Part shown: positions 1 to 12,200 of the stretch, in pieces
Layout: each line of letters starts with the position of its first letter
Position numbering within the stretch: the stretch's first letter is position 1
The notes under the pieces: model-generated
What the model saw: the letters and a program-made list of their open reading frames with translations, nothing else
The model's database searches: none
What the model was told of the DNA's origin: nothing
Program-made: the position numbers and the translations under genes
Assembly: GCA_009193035.1 (NCBI GenBank)
Contig: SWDT01000453.1
Location: forward strand, 1-64,000
DNA from: Halicephalobus mephisto
Lineage: Eukaryota; Nematoda; Chromadorea; Rhabditida; Panagrolaimidae
Direction: 5' to 3'
Length of the DNA: 64,000 bases

Positions 1-1000
1 ACTGGAAAGTTCCAAAAGTTTAGAACCATTTTTGAAGATTTTTGTTAAATAATTATGTTTTTTAAAATTGTATTAATTTAAAAATGTTCATATTTTTATA
101 ATTATTGATTTTCAACTTTTCGGTCCCGACTGGAAAGTTCTGCAAATTCGTATTAGGATAATTGTCCAAAGTTTCGTGACAAATATTTTTGTTTTTTTAC
201 AAAAGTATGACTCAGAATCGTTCAGACAGCTTTAGAATTTTCCTGAAATACGTGAAAATTAAGTTTCATTTTTTTCTGAATTAATAAAGTTTTATCAATT
301 TACGTCATAATTTTTTTAATTTTGTTACAAAAATTTTCATTTTAAAATTATAGTTTAAATTTTTTCAAAAATTAATTTTTTTATTTTTATTTGAAATTTT
401 TGAAAATTCGTTTTGAAATAATTTTTTTTAAATTTCGAAAAAATTTAAACATTAATTTTCATAATTTTTGGTCTTCTTTGGAAAATTGTGTTTATTTTTT
501 GGTTTTGTTTTTAAAATTTTTTATTTTTTAAATATTGTGATTTTTGGACTTTTTAGAATCATGAATATTAAAATTTTAACTTTTTTGGTCCCGACTGGAA
601 AGTGTTTAAAATTCCTCCCAAGACAATTTTTGATAATTTTTAAAATATTTTCATTTTTAATAAAATTATGATTTTTGGACTTTTTAGAATCATGAATATT
701 AAAATTTAAACTTTTTTGGTCCCGACTGGAAAGTGTTTAAAATTCCTCTCAGGACCATTTTTGATAATTTTTAAAATATTTTATTTTTTAAATATTGTGA
801 TTTTTGGACTTTTTAGAATCATAAATATTAAAATTTAAACTTTTTTGGTCCCGACTGGAAAGTGTTTAAAATTCCTCTCAGGACCATTTTCGGTAATTTT
901 TAAAATATTTTATTTTTTAATAAAATTATGATTTTTGAACTTTTTGGTCTTGACTGGAAATTTTTCGGAATTCTCATTGAGATTAATTTTCAGAATTCAA
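1..1000. repeat. A/T-rich 5' flank with GGTCCCGACTGGAAA repeats
   Basis: No gene seen. From about 560 to 960 a unit of roughly 127 bases repeats three times, each with TTGGTCCCGACTGGAAAGTG and a copy of GACTTTTTAGAATCAT. Isolated copies lie earlier. Confidence 0.7.
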
Positions 1001-1616
1001 TGATGAAAATTTTCGTTTTTTATTTTTTTGATTTTTGAACCTTTATAAAACAACAAGGATATTAAATTTCATAATTTTTTATCTCAACAAGAATTTTTAA
1101 AATTTTCCTGTAGAGACTAATTTTTAGAATTTCATAATAAAAAAATTTTATTTTTTATAATATAATTTTAAAAGTTTTTAAAATTTAAAATTTTTTATTT
1201 AAATTTTTTAATTTTTAAACTTTTTAAATTTTTTTAATTTTTTAAAATTTTTTATTTAAATTTTAATATTTTTAGAATTTTTTATTTTTTATTTTTTATT
1301 TAAATTTTGATATTTTTGAAATCTTTTAAGTTTTTTAAATTTAACTTTTAAATTTGTTAATTTTTGAACTGATCGCCTTAGGCATTGTCTATACTTGACC
1401 CGACTTTCCAGAAAAATCCCAATTTTTTCAGTTTCTAATCGGCATTGGTTTTCATTCCAATTTTTTTAAATTTTTAATGTTTTGCGCTTCTGAGGATTAC
1501 AAATTCACAATTACCCGAAAAAGCCGTGTAACAGCCTCCAGAAATAACGTGAAATTTCCTTGTGAAAAAATGAGATTAGTATCGAGTGCTTTTTCTGGTT
1601 TTCGAAACACTCAAAA

Positions 1617-1950
1617 TTTTAACTATTTTATTCAAAAAAAAATTTAAATTATTTTATTCAAAAAAAAATTTAAATTATTTTATTCAAAAAAAATTTAAAA
1701 TATTTTATTTAAAAAAAAATTTAAATTATTTTATTCAAAAAAAATTGAAATTATTTTATTCAAAAAAAAATTTAACTATTTTATTAAAAAAATTTAAATT
1801 ATTTTATTTAAAAAAAATTTAACTATTTTATTAAAAAAATTTAAATTATTTTATTTAAAAAAATTTAACTATTTTATTCAAAAAAATTTGAATTATTTTA
1901 TTAAAAAAAATTTAAATTATTTTATTTAAAAAAAATTTGGTTTTTGAACT
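1617..1950. repeat. tandem array, about 27-base A/T unit
   Basis: TTATTTTATTCAAAAAAAAA followed by TTTAAA is repeated about twelve times with small changes. Its open frames are translated repeat. Confidence 0.8.
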
Positions 1951-2004
1951 ACTTAAAAATTTCGGAAATTGAATTACGGCAGTTTGGACATGGGTGAAAA
2001 AATA

Positions 2005-3155
2005 TCTCGTCATAACACGAAAGTTTCCTTTCAGAAATTATATTATGGAAATTTTTTGTCTTTTTAAAATTTTTCTCCATTCATCTTGCAACGAAAGTTT
2101 TTTTGCGAACGTTCATTTCATGCTAACCACGTCACGAAAGCTTTTTTTGTTGTTGCTGGTCTTGATGCGAAAGTTCTTTATCGTCTTGCAGCGAAAGTTT
2201 TTTATGAATGATCTTGACACGAAAATTTTTTCTCATCTTGAAACGTAAATTTTTTTATGAATGATCTTGACACGAAAGTTTTTTCTCATTGCCGGTCTTG
2301 ACGCGAAAGTTCTTTATCGTCTTGCAGCGAAAATTTTTTATGAATGATCTTGACACGAAAATTTTTCTATGAATGATTTTAACACGAAAGTTTTTTCTCA
2401 TTGCCGGTCTTGACGCGAAACTTCTTTATCGTCTTGCAGCGAAAACTCTGTTTTTATGAATGATCTTGACAAGAAAGTTTTTTCTCATTGCTGGTCTTGT
2501 AGCGAAAGTTGTTCATTGTCTTGCAACGAAAATTCTGTTTTTATTTGTGGTCTTGTAACGAAAATTTTTTTATTGATGATCTTGACACGAAAGTTTTTTC
2601 TTATTGATCTTGTCTAGAAAATTGTTTTTTATTGCGGTTTTGTCTAGAAAGTTCTTTATTTTCTCCACACGAAAGTTCTGCTTTATTACTAATCACGTCA
2701 CGAAAAATTTTTTGCTGCTGATCTTAATGCAAAAACTTTGCTTTGTGCTAGTCTTGTCTAGAAAGTTCTATTTTGTTGCTAATCATGGCATTAAAGTTCT
2801 TTTTTTCTTTCATCATGAAAATTTCACTTTTTTTGTTTCAACGTGAAAAATTCCATTTTTTTCTGTCTTATCACGAAAATTTCACTTTTGTTGTCTCACC
2901 GCGAAAAATTCCATTTTTTTCTGTCTCACCGCGAAAAATTTTATTTTTTCTGTCTTATCACGAAAATTTCACTTTTTTTGTCTCACCGCGAAAATTTTAT
3001 TTTTTTTCATCTCATCGCGAAAAATTTTATTTTTTTTCTCTCACCGCGGAAAATTTTATTTTTTTCATCTTACCGCGAAAAATTTTATTTTTTTTCATCT
3101 CATCGCGAAAAATTTTATTCTTTTTCTCTCACCGCGAAAATTTTATTTTTTGATA
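2005..3155. repeat. CACGAAA minisatellite upstream of the synaptotagmin-like gene
   Basis: Units of about 25-35 bases built on TCTTGACACGAAAGTTTTTT, changing after 2850 to TCTCACCGCGAAAAATTTTA. It ends about 120 bases before the start codon. The long open frames across it are artefacts of the repeat period. Confidence 0.8.
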
Positions 3156-3277
3156 ATTATGGTAATTTTTCAGTAACTTTCACAAAACGGGCATTATTGT
3201 TAATTTTAAATGCTTTATTCTGATATTCTGAAGTTTCCCGAATGAAATTCGTAAAATTACTGTAATTTTTAAAACTG

Positions 3278-6200
3278 ATGGGAGCTAGGAATCTGCCACT
3301 GGAGATGGGGGTGGTGTTTCCTCTGCTTCCGGCAGTGCCATCGGCAATAGTCAGTTTAATTGTGGTTTCTGTGACAGCGAATCCGGTGAATAAATTTTCA
3401 ACGACGGATAATGAAGAAGGATTAATTGCCACAGGATCTCCAGAATCCGCTCTTTCGAAACCTGGAGCAGATTTTTATTTAAAAGGAATCAGAATGCACG
3501 AAATGTCAGCATTTGTTATTTTAATTGTTTGTTTAATTTTAACAGCAACTTTGGTGATTACGGTAGGATTCTACTGTTTGGTACATTGCTGGAAACATCA
3601 CAAACAAGAATCCACGGCCGTTCATCGACGGGCCCTCGTCCAGTCCAGCATCGTGTCCACCGCCATCGAGGAACTTATGCCGTCTTCTGATTCCAGATTA
3701 ATCTCCAGAAGATCTACAGTAAGACGACTGAGCATATTTCCGGGATTCGGAAGAAGCACAAAACCGCCAAACAGTGTCAGAGCATCCAAGGGAAGCTACC
3801 ATGACATCAGAGGTGAGTAGAAGTCGATAATGATTTCATAACCATCAAAATTTTTAAAATTTCAAAAATCCAACAAAAAAATACCGTAATTTTCGATTAT
3901 AATTTTTAAAATTTCAAAAATTACCGTAGTTTTCGATTTCATAATTTTTAAAATTTTTAAAACTTCGAAAATTCAACAAAAAATACCGTAATTTTCGATT
4001 GTAATTTTTAAAATTTCAAAAATTACCGTAGTTTTCGATTTTTTTAATTTTTAAAATTTTTAAAACTTCGAAAATTTAACAAAAATTACCGTATTTTCTG
4101 ATTTCATAATCGTCGAAATTTTAAAAATATTTTGAAATATTTTGAAACTTAAAAATTTCTAAAGTGTTTTTTGAAGATTCCAGAATTTTCTGGAAAATTT
4201 TGAAACTTTGAATTACTTTTTAAGTCCTTCTAAAAAGTTTCGGAATTTTCTAAAATTACTAGAATAAATCAAATCCAAAAATTTCAATAACTTTCTAAGT
4301 TTCATGTTGAGACAATTCCGTACCACATACAAAAAAGTGTAATTTTTGGTACAGTAACAAACAGAAATCGTCACTATTATTTTTTTATTTTCGTCACAAA
4401 AGTCAAATATTCATGAAAAATGTGACGATTGTATCACATTTCGTGATCGTTACGGGACCAAAAAATATGTTTTTTGCGTATTGGAGCTGTCTTTGAATAG
4501 TGATTTTGACAGCTGTAATAAATTTCGGATAGTGACTAAAAAGCCCTGATTTTAGTTACAAATAGACACTATCCAAAATCTCTACACAAAAAAGTAATTT
4601 TTAGTACAGTAATAAACGGAAATGTATCACATTTTGTAATCGTTACGGGACCAAAAAATATGTTTTTTGTGGAAGAAATTATTTTTGGATAGTGATTCGA
4701 CAACTAATAAATTTCGGATAGTGACTAGAAAACCCTGATTTGAGTCGGAAATAATCACTATCCCAAATCTCTACAAAAAACTAATTTTTAGTACAGTAAT
4801 AAAATCGTCATTATTATTTTTAATTTTCGTCACAAATATCGGAATATTCATCAAAAATATCAGATTTTTGTTAAATTTCACAATTGTTACGGATCCAAAA
4901 AATATGTTTTTTGTGTAACTTTTGTTTTTATTTTCACTAATATAATCGAACAAATTTTTTCAGAAATTTATTTTCACTAAAATAATCGAGTAAATTTTTT
5001 CAGAAATTTATTTTCACTAATATAATTGAGCAAATTTTTTCAGAAATTTCTCTCCTGAATGGAAAACTGCCTCAAATCAGAATCAGCCTGAGTTCCGCGG
5101 GTCAAAGTTCACCAGAAGACGGACGGTCAAGTAAGTTTTCCAATTTTTTAAATTTTATTTATATTTTTAATCGATCAAATACCAAAAATGTTTTCGTAAA
5201 AAAATAACAAGTTTACTTTTTTACAAAATTGATTCTGACACACGCACCTTGGACTTCCTTATCCTGGTTCTACATTAAAATTCTATAAAAATTTCCAAAA
5301 AGTTTCTACATTAAGAATTTTATAATTTTGTAAAATTAAAAAAAATTTTGAAATTTCCTAAAATAAAAAAAATTTTGAAATTTCCTAAAGATTTTTATAA
5401 TTTTCTAAAATTAAAAATATTAAAAAAAATTTTCTAAAAAATTAAAAAAGTTTAAAAATATTAAAATTTAAATTAAAAATTTTAAAATTTTCTAAAAAAG
5501 TTTAAAATTTTATAATTTTTTAGAAAATTTCATTTTTATTAAATTTTTTAAAACTTCCTAAAATTCTAAAAATTCGTGTTTAAAAAATTATAAAAAATTT
5601 CGAAATTTCGTGTTTAAAAAATTTTATTTTTTTTTAAATTTTAATTTCATAGAAAATTTTATTTTTTAGAATTTTCTGAAATATTTTAAAAATTTTATTT
5701 TTATTTTTATTTTAAATTTTAATTTCATAGAATCTTATAGAAAATTCAGAATTCTAAATTTTTAAAGTTTTGAGAACTTCAAAACCACTTTTAGCACATG
5801 TCAGAGTTTTCGAAGTTGCTAAAAAATTCATGAAATTCTTGTTAGGACTTTTTCGTTTTTATTTTTTATAAAAGTTCGATTTTATAGAGGATTTTCAAAT
5901 TTTATAGAATTTTAAAAATTTTGAAATTTTATAAAAATTTTTAGAGGTTTTATAAAATTTTGAAAATTGGTGTTAAGAAAATTTCGTTTTTATCAAATTT
6001 AAATTTCACAGATTTTCAATTTTTCTAAAATCTTCTAAAATTTTAAAAAAACTGAAATTTTACAAAAATTTATAAAAATATTTTAGAAAATTTTAGAAAT
6101 TCGTGTCAGGACCATTTTTTTTATTTTTGTCGAATTTAAATTTCATAAAAAATTTTCAAATTTTATAAATTTTTTAAAACTTTTCAAATTTTATAAATTT

Positions 6201-9200
6201 TTTAAGAATATTCTAGAAAAATTTAAAAATTCGTGTTAGGACCATTTTTTTAAAAGTTTTTTTTTATTTTTATCAAATTTAAATTTTTTAAAACTTTTCA
6301 AATTTTATAGATTTTTTTAAATATTCTAGAAAAATTTTAGAAATTCGTGTTAGGACCATTTTTTAAAAATTTTTTTTATTTTTATCAAATTTAAATTTTT
6401 TAAAAAATTTCTAAACACTTCTGAATCGTGAAATTTTGAAGAACTTTTTTGGGATTTTCCGGAACTCAAGAATTATTTTTATCACATGTCGGAGTTTTGA
6501 AGTTTCTGAAAAATTCATGGAACTCGTGTCGAAAGTTTTCAAAAAACTTCATTCATAATTTCTACAATAGTATCGTCCAAAAAACCATGGATATGGGATT
6601 GTCGTCCCCTCAGGGGTTGTTTTGAATAACTCAGTCCGGAGCCTTCGAAACGGTTCTTTTTTGAAAAATAAAGTTTTCTGGAAAATTCTTAATTTTTATT
6701 TTTGTTTTTTTATTTCCAGAAAATTATGCAAGACGGATTTCGGACAGATTTGCAGAAATTGGCCAAATTTGAGTCAAACTTGTTAGTTTTTTTCCGACTT
6801 ATGTAAAAGTAGTATTTAAAGAAAAAATTTCAACCTTGAATTATTTTGATGAGCAATTACAAAGGAGTAATTTTCCGTCCGAGACCTGTTCGGTTATTTT
6901 TATTTTTTTAAACACAAAAATCTTTAAAAAATAACATTTTTTTTATGTTTTTAGAATCTCCTGAAGTTATTCTACAGTTTTATATAAGTTTTTATATATC
7001 GAAAATTAAAAAAAATAAAATTTTAAACGAAACTTAAACAACTTTTGAAACACAAAAATCTTTTAAAAATAAAATTTTTTAAATTATTTTTTATGTTTTT
7101 AGAATCTCCTGAGGTTATTCTACAGTTTTATATAAGTTTTCATATATCAAAAGTTTTAAAAAAATAAAATTTTCAAAAGAATTTAAATAATTTTTGAAAC
7201 ATAAAAATCTTTTAAAAAATCACGTTATTTTTCTTTGATTTTTATATTTTTAGCATTCTTGGAAGTGGCTGTATATCCCTATATTTTGATATAAAATTCA
7301 TTGAAAAACAAAAAGATATTTATTGAATTTAAAATGAAAGATTTCAAACAAAAACCTTTATAAAAATTAAATTTTTTTCGTTGATTTTTATGTTTTCAGA
7401 ATCTCATGAAGTTGTTTTATAATTTTACATAAGTTTTTATATATGAAAATACTTAAAAAAACGAGATTTTTAAAAGAATTTAAATAATTCTTGAAACACA
7501 AAAATCTTTAAAAAATTACATTGTTTTTTATTATTTTTTGTATTTTTAGAATCTCCTGAAGTTGTTTTATAATTTTACATAAGTTTTTATATATCAAAAG
7601 TTTTAAAAAATAAGGTTTTTAAAGGAATTTAAACAACTTTTGAAACACAAAAATCTTTAAAAAGTTATATTGTTTTTTATTATTTTTTGTATTTTTAGAA
7701 TCTCCTGAAGTTGTTTTATAATTTTACATAAGTTTTTATATATGAAAATACTTATAAAAATGAGAATTTAAAAAATTAAAAATAAAGAAAACCGAAACTC
7801 ATTAAACGACTCCCGAACGGAAAATTTTTTTCGTTGGATGTGAAAGTAATTTCCGAAGATTCTTTGAAAATTGATTATTGAGTTCTTGTTCACATAAAAA
7901 TTTTTCCAATTTTCCTAATTAGTTCGAAAACCATTTTTTTGCAACTTTTGTTTTCGAACATGTTTTTAGAAACAACAACGGTCTTCCAGGGGCTTCGTAA
8001 TTTTTTAGGCCAAATATTTTTCGAATTTTTATTTTGGATTTTTTTTATTTCGAATTTTTTTTTATTTCGAATTTTTCTTTATTTCGAATTTTTATTTTTA
8101 TTTCGAATTTTTCTTTATTTCGAATTTTTTTAAAATTTTTATTTTGGATTTTTTTAATTTCGAATTTTATTAATCTCCGTCTTCCGGGTTCCATCGATGA
8201 GACCATTTAAAAAAACAAAAAAGTCCTTCGGGAAAAATTTTCGAAGAGCAGTTGGGGCTAATTAGTCAAGGTTGGCCAGTCAAGTCGAAGCAAAAATGTA
8301 CATTTTTTTTACCGAAATCCCTCACGTGAAACTTTGAATAAAAACCATAATTCTTTGGTTTCTTGGCAACAACCTGAACCTTCTTCTTTTTTAGATTTAA
8401 TGCTTCTTCTTTTTTCAAATATTTTAGAAAATAAAAAATAAATATTATTGTGAAATTTTTAAAAGTGATTGGATTTTATATTTTTTGTATTATTTTAATT
8501 TTTCTTTAATTTTAGAAAATAGTAGGAATTTAGATGAGATTTTAAGAATTTTCAGGAGACTGTAGAAAATTCTGGGAGATACTATGAGAAATCTAAGAAG
8601 TTTTTAAAAGTTTTAAAATAATAGAATTTTATATTTTTAATATTATTTTTTACTTTTAATTTAATTTTAAAAAATAATATGAATTTGAACGAGATTTTAG
8701 GAACTTTCAGGAGATTGTAGAAAATTCTGGAAGATACCACGAGAAATCTAAGAAGTTTTTAAATATTCTAAAATAATAGAATTTTTAATTTTTTGATTTT
8801 AATTTTTTTTATTTTAGAAAATAATAATAATTTAGATCGGATTTTAAGAACTTTCAAAAACCTCTTCAGAATTTTGGAATTTGACCAAAATTCAAAAAAT
8901 TTCAAATTTAAAAAATTTTTTTTATTAAATTTCGAAATTATAATTTGAATAAAGTTTTATGAACTTTTAGAAGTTCCTCTGAGATTCTGGAAGCTTCCAT
9001 AAAAATTTAAAAAATTTCAAACGTTTCTAAAAATTTCCGGAATTTCAAATTTGTTTTACATTGACTTTAACTTTTTATTAAATTTCGTAGATAGTAGGAC
9101 CTTAGATGGGATTCTACAAACTTCCTCTGAGATTATGGAACATTTTACAACTTTTTTGTTCATTTCTGGAAAATTTCACAAGATTCTAAAAATTTTCTGT

Positions 9201-12200
9201 ATTTTTCAAATTTTTTATTTTATTGTTAAAGATTTCCGAATTTTCGATTTTAGATGGATGGAGAAGTGAACACTAGATTGTGGAAGTTTTTTGGAGATTC
9301 CCAAAAGTTGCTTCAGATTCTGGAAGTTTTCAGAAGCCTCTGAGTGATTTTAGGAATTTGCAGAAGTTCTTAAGGAATTTCAGGAGCTTCTAGAGGCCTT
9401 CACAAATTTTCAAGAGATTTCAGAGGACTCCAGAAGCTCCTGTGAGATTCTTAAAATTCCAAAATTTTTTATAAGATTTCAGAAAATTCTTAAAAGTTCC
9501 AAAAATTTCAAAGAATTCTAGAAGCCTTCACAAACTTCTACGGGATTCTAGGAAGTTCTAAAAATTCCTACAAGATTCTAGAAAACTTCAATAAAACGAA
9601 AAATTTCCAAAAAATTCCACGAATTTTATAAAACTTCAAAAGTTTCTGAGATTTTTAAAACTTCCAAAATTTCAAACTTCAGAAGTTTCCAGAATTTTCT
9701 AAAAATTTGGAAAAATTTTTCTTTTTAAATTTTCAAAAATTCCGGCTTAAAAAAATCTAAATTTATCAAGATTCCAAAATTTGGCTGACATAAAGTCATT
9801 AATTTACTACAGATGCCGTCGTTCCAAAATTTCTTTCTTGCCTGAGGCATTCTTTTTTTGTGAACTTTTATTTTTGAATTAAACAAAAATTTTTCATTGT
9901 TTTTTAAATTAATATTTTCGAACATCTGTTTTTTTGAAAAATTTATTAACAAATTTTTTCATCGATTTTCAAAATTTTTAATTTTTTAAAAATAATTTTT
10001 GATTTTTAAAAATTTAAAAAAAATTTTTTATTTTTAAAATTTTCAAAATATTTTTTATTTTTGAAGTTTTTGAAATTTTTTAAATTTTTTTTTTATTTTT
10101 ATATTTTTTAAATTTTTTAAATATTTTTTTTATTTTTATATTTTTTATATTTTTTAAATATCTAAAATATTTTTTATTTTCTTTATTTTTTAAATATTTT
10201 TTTTTAGATTTTTTAAAATTTTTTTATCGATTTTTAAGTTTTTTTTTGTTAAAAATCCTGTGGGAGCAGGACTGGAAATAGGAACAATGGACCCTAATTG
10301 GGGACTTTTCCGACCACCCCCAATACTGTATTAAAGTAATTTAAAATTTCTTTTCGCGGAAAAATTTTTGACTTGAATTTTAATTATTGTTTTTCCAAAT
10401 CTATGGTCTTCAAATTTAAGTAATTTTAAAGGTGCAAAATGTCCAAAATTTTGCGTCAGAATCGATCCGGATCTACTAAATCCAATGGAGGAAAAAAAGA
10501 TAAAGACGGTAAAAATCAAATTTTTAAAAACTAATTTTATTAAATTTTAAAAAATCAATTTTATTAAATTTTAAAAAATCAATTTTTTTTATTTTTAAAA
10601 AATTAATTTTTTTTTATTTTTAAAAAATCAATTTTTTTTATTTTTAAAAAATTAATTTTATTAAATTTTAAAAAATCAATTTTTTTTATTTTTTAAAAAT
10701 CCATTTTTTAAACAAAAATGACAATTTTCTAATTTCTTGAAAATCATGTAAAATACAGTAATCAGACTTGTGGATTCTGAATCTGACGTCAGAATCACTG
10801 ATTGGTCTTTAGAATCCAGTGTTCTATTTTTCAAAGTTGAAGATTAAAATTCGAAATTGAAATTCGGATTTTTTGCGTTGAAATAACATTGATTTTTTTA
10901 TTTCAAAAGTCTCGCTAAAATTGATGTAATTTGATATTTCGATTTTTTGAACAAAAACATAAATCAGAAATCATGTCTTAAAACAAAAATTTCAGTTTTC
11001 GATTTTAAACTTTAACTAGAAATTTCAATGTTGAATTTTGACTAACTTAGAAGCCGAACTTTGATTAATTTTGACCTCAAATTTTGATAGTTAACTTTGA
11101 TGTCGAACTTTGACTATCAACTGTGAAGTTAAACTTTGACCTAAAATTCTGATAGTTAACTTAGAAACCGAACTTTGATTAATTTTGAAGTTAAACTTTG
11201 ACCTAAAATTCTGATAGTTAACTTAGAAGGTGAACTTTGACTATCAACTTTGAAGTTAACCTTTGACCTCAAATTTTGATAGTTAACTTTGATGTCGAAC
11301 TTTGACTATCAACTTTGAAGTTAAACTTTGACCTAAAATGCTGATAGTTAACTTTGAAATCGAACTTTGACTATCAACTTTGAAGTTAACCTTCGACCTC
11401 AAATTCTAATAGTTAATTTTGATGTCGAATTTTGACTATTAACTTTAAAGTTGAACTTTGACTTTGAATTTTGATCGTTTATTTTGATAATACGGAGCAG
11501 AGGATTCTGGAAAATAATTCTCTCTTATGACTTCAGATTCAGAATCTGCAGGTCTTATTACTGTATTTTACTTTTTTTTTGAAATTTAAATATTTGATTT
11601 TTTATGTAAAATTATGTCGGATTTTTCAAGTGGAATTTTGTAGGGTTGAGCACCAGTAGCAGCATCTTGCCCCCTTGGATGGAGGGAAGGAACTCGGTTG
11701 GCCAGACTCCACAGACTCCGGGATCTCCTATTTCTTTCGCAAGGTTGGTTCTGAATTTCCTACTTTATGAAACAAGAAAATTTATCAAAGAATCATTGGT
11801 CCTGAAACGATTTTATTGAAAATTTTAATTTTTTTCCTTAGGTCTTAGAAGTACTTTTTAGTTACCGTATGAAATAAGAAAATTTTAAATAATCATCAGG
11901 TCTCGAAAAGATTGTTCTTAGTTACTGTATAAGTCTAAAATAACCATTAGATCCTGGAACGATTATATTGAAAATTTTTATTTCTTCCTTAGGTCTTAGA
12001 AGTACTTTTTAGCTACTGTATGAAATAAGAAATTTTAAATAACTATCTAATCTCAAAAAGATTGTTCTTAGTTACTGTATAAGTCTAAAATAACTATCAG
12101 ATCCTGGAACGATTATATTGAAAATTTTTATTTTTCTTTCATATCTCCAAAAGATTGTTCTTAGTTACCGTATGAAATAAAAAATTTTAAATAATCATCA

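Noticed and set aside
2773..3223. Two overlapping 126-aa ORFs upstream of the synaptotagmin-like gene
   Set aside because: Both are translations of the CACCGCGAAAAATTTTATTT minisatellite in two frames; the proteins are periodic Phe/His/Glu repeats.
7939..8133. 64-aa Phe-rich ORF looking like a membrane protein
   Set aside because: Translation of the TTTATTTCGAATTTTT array.
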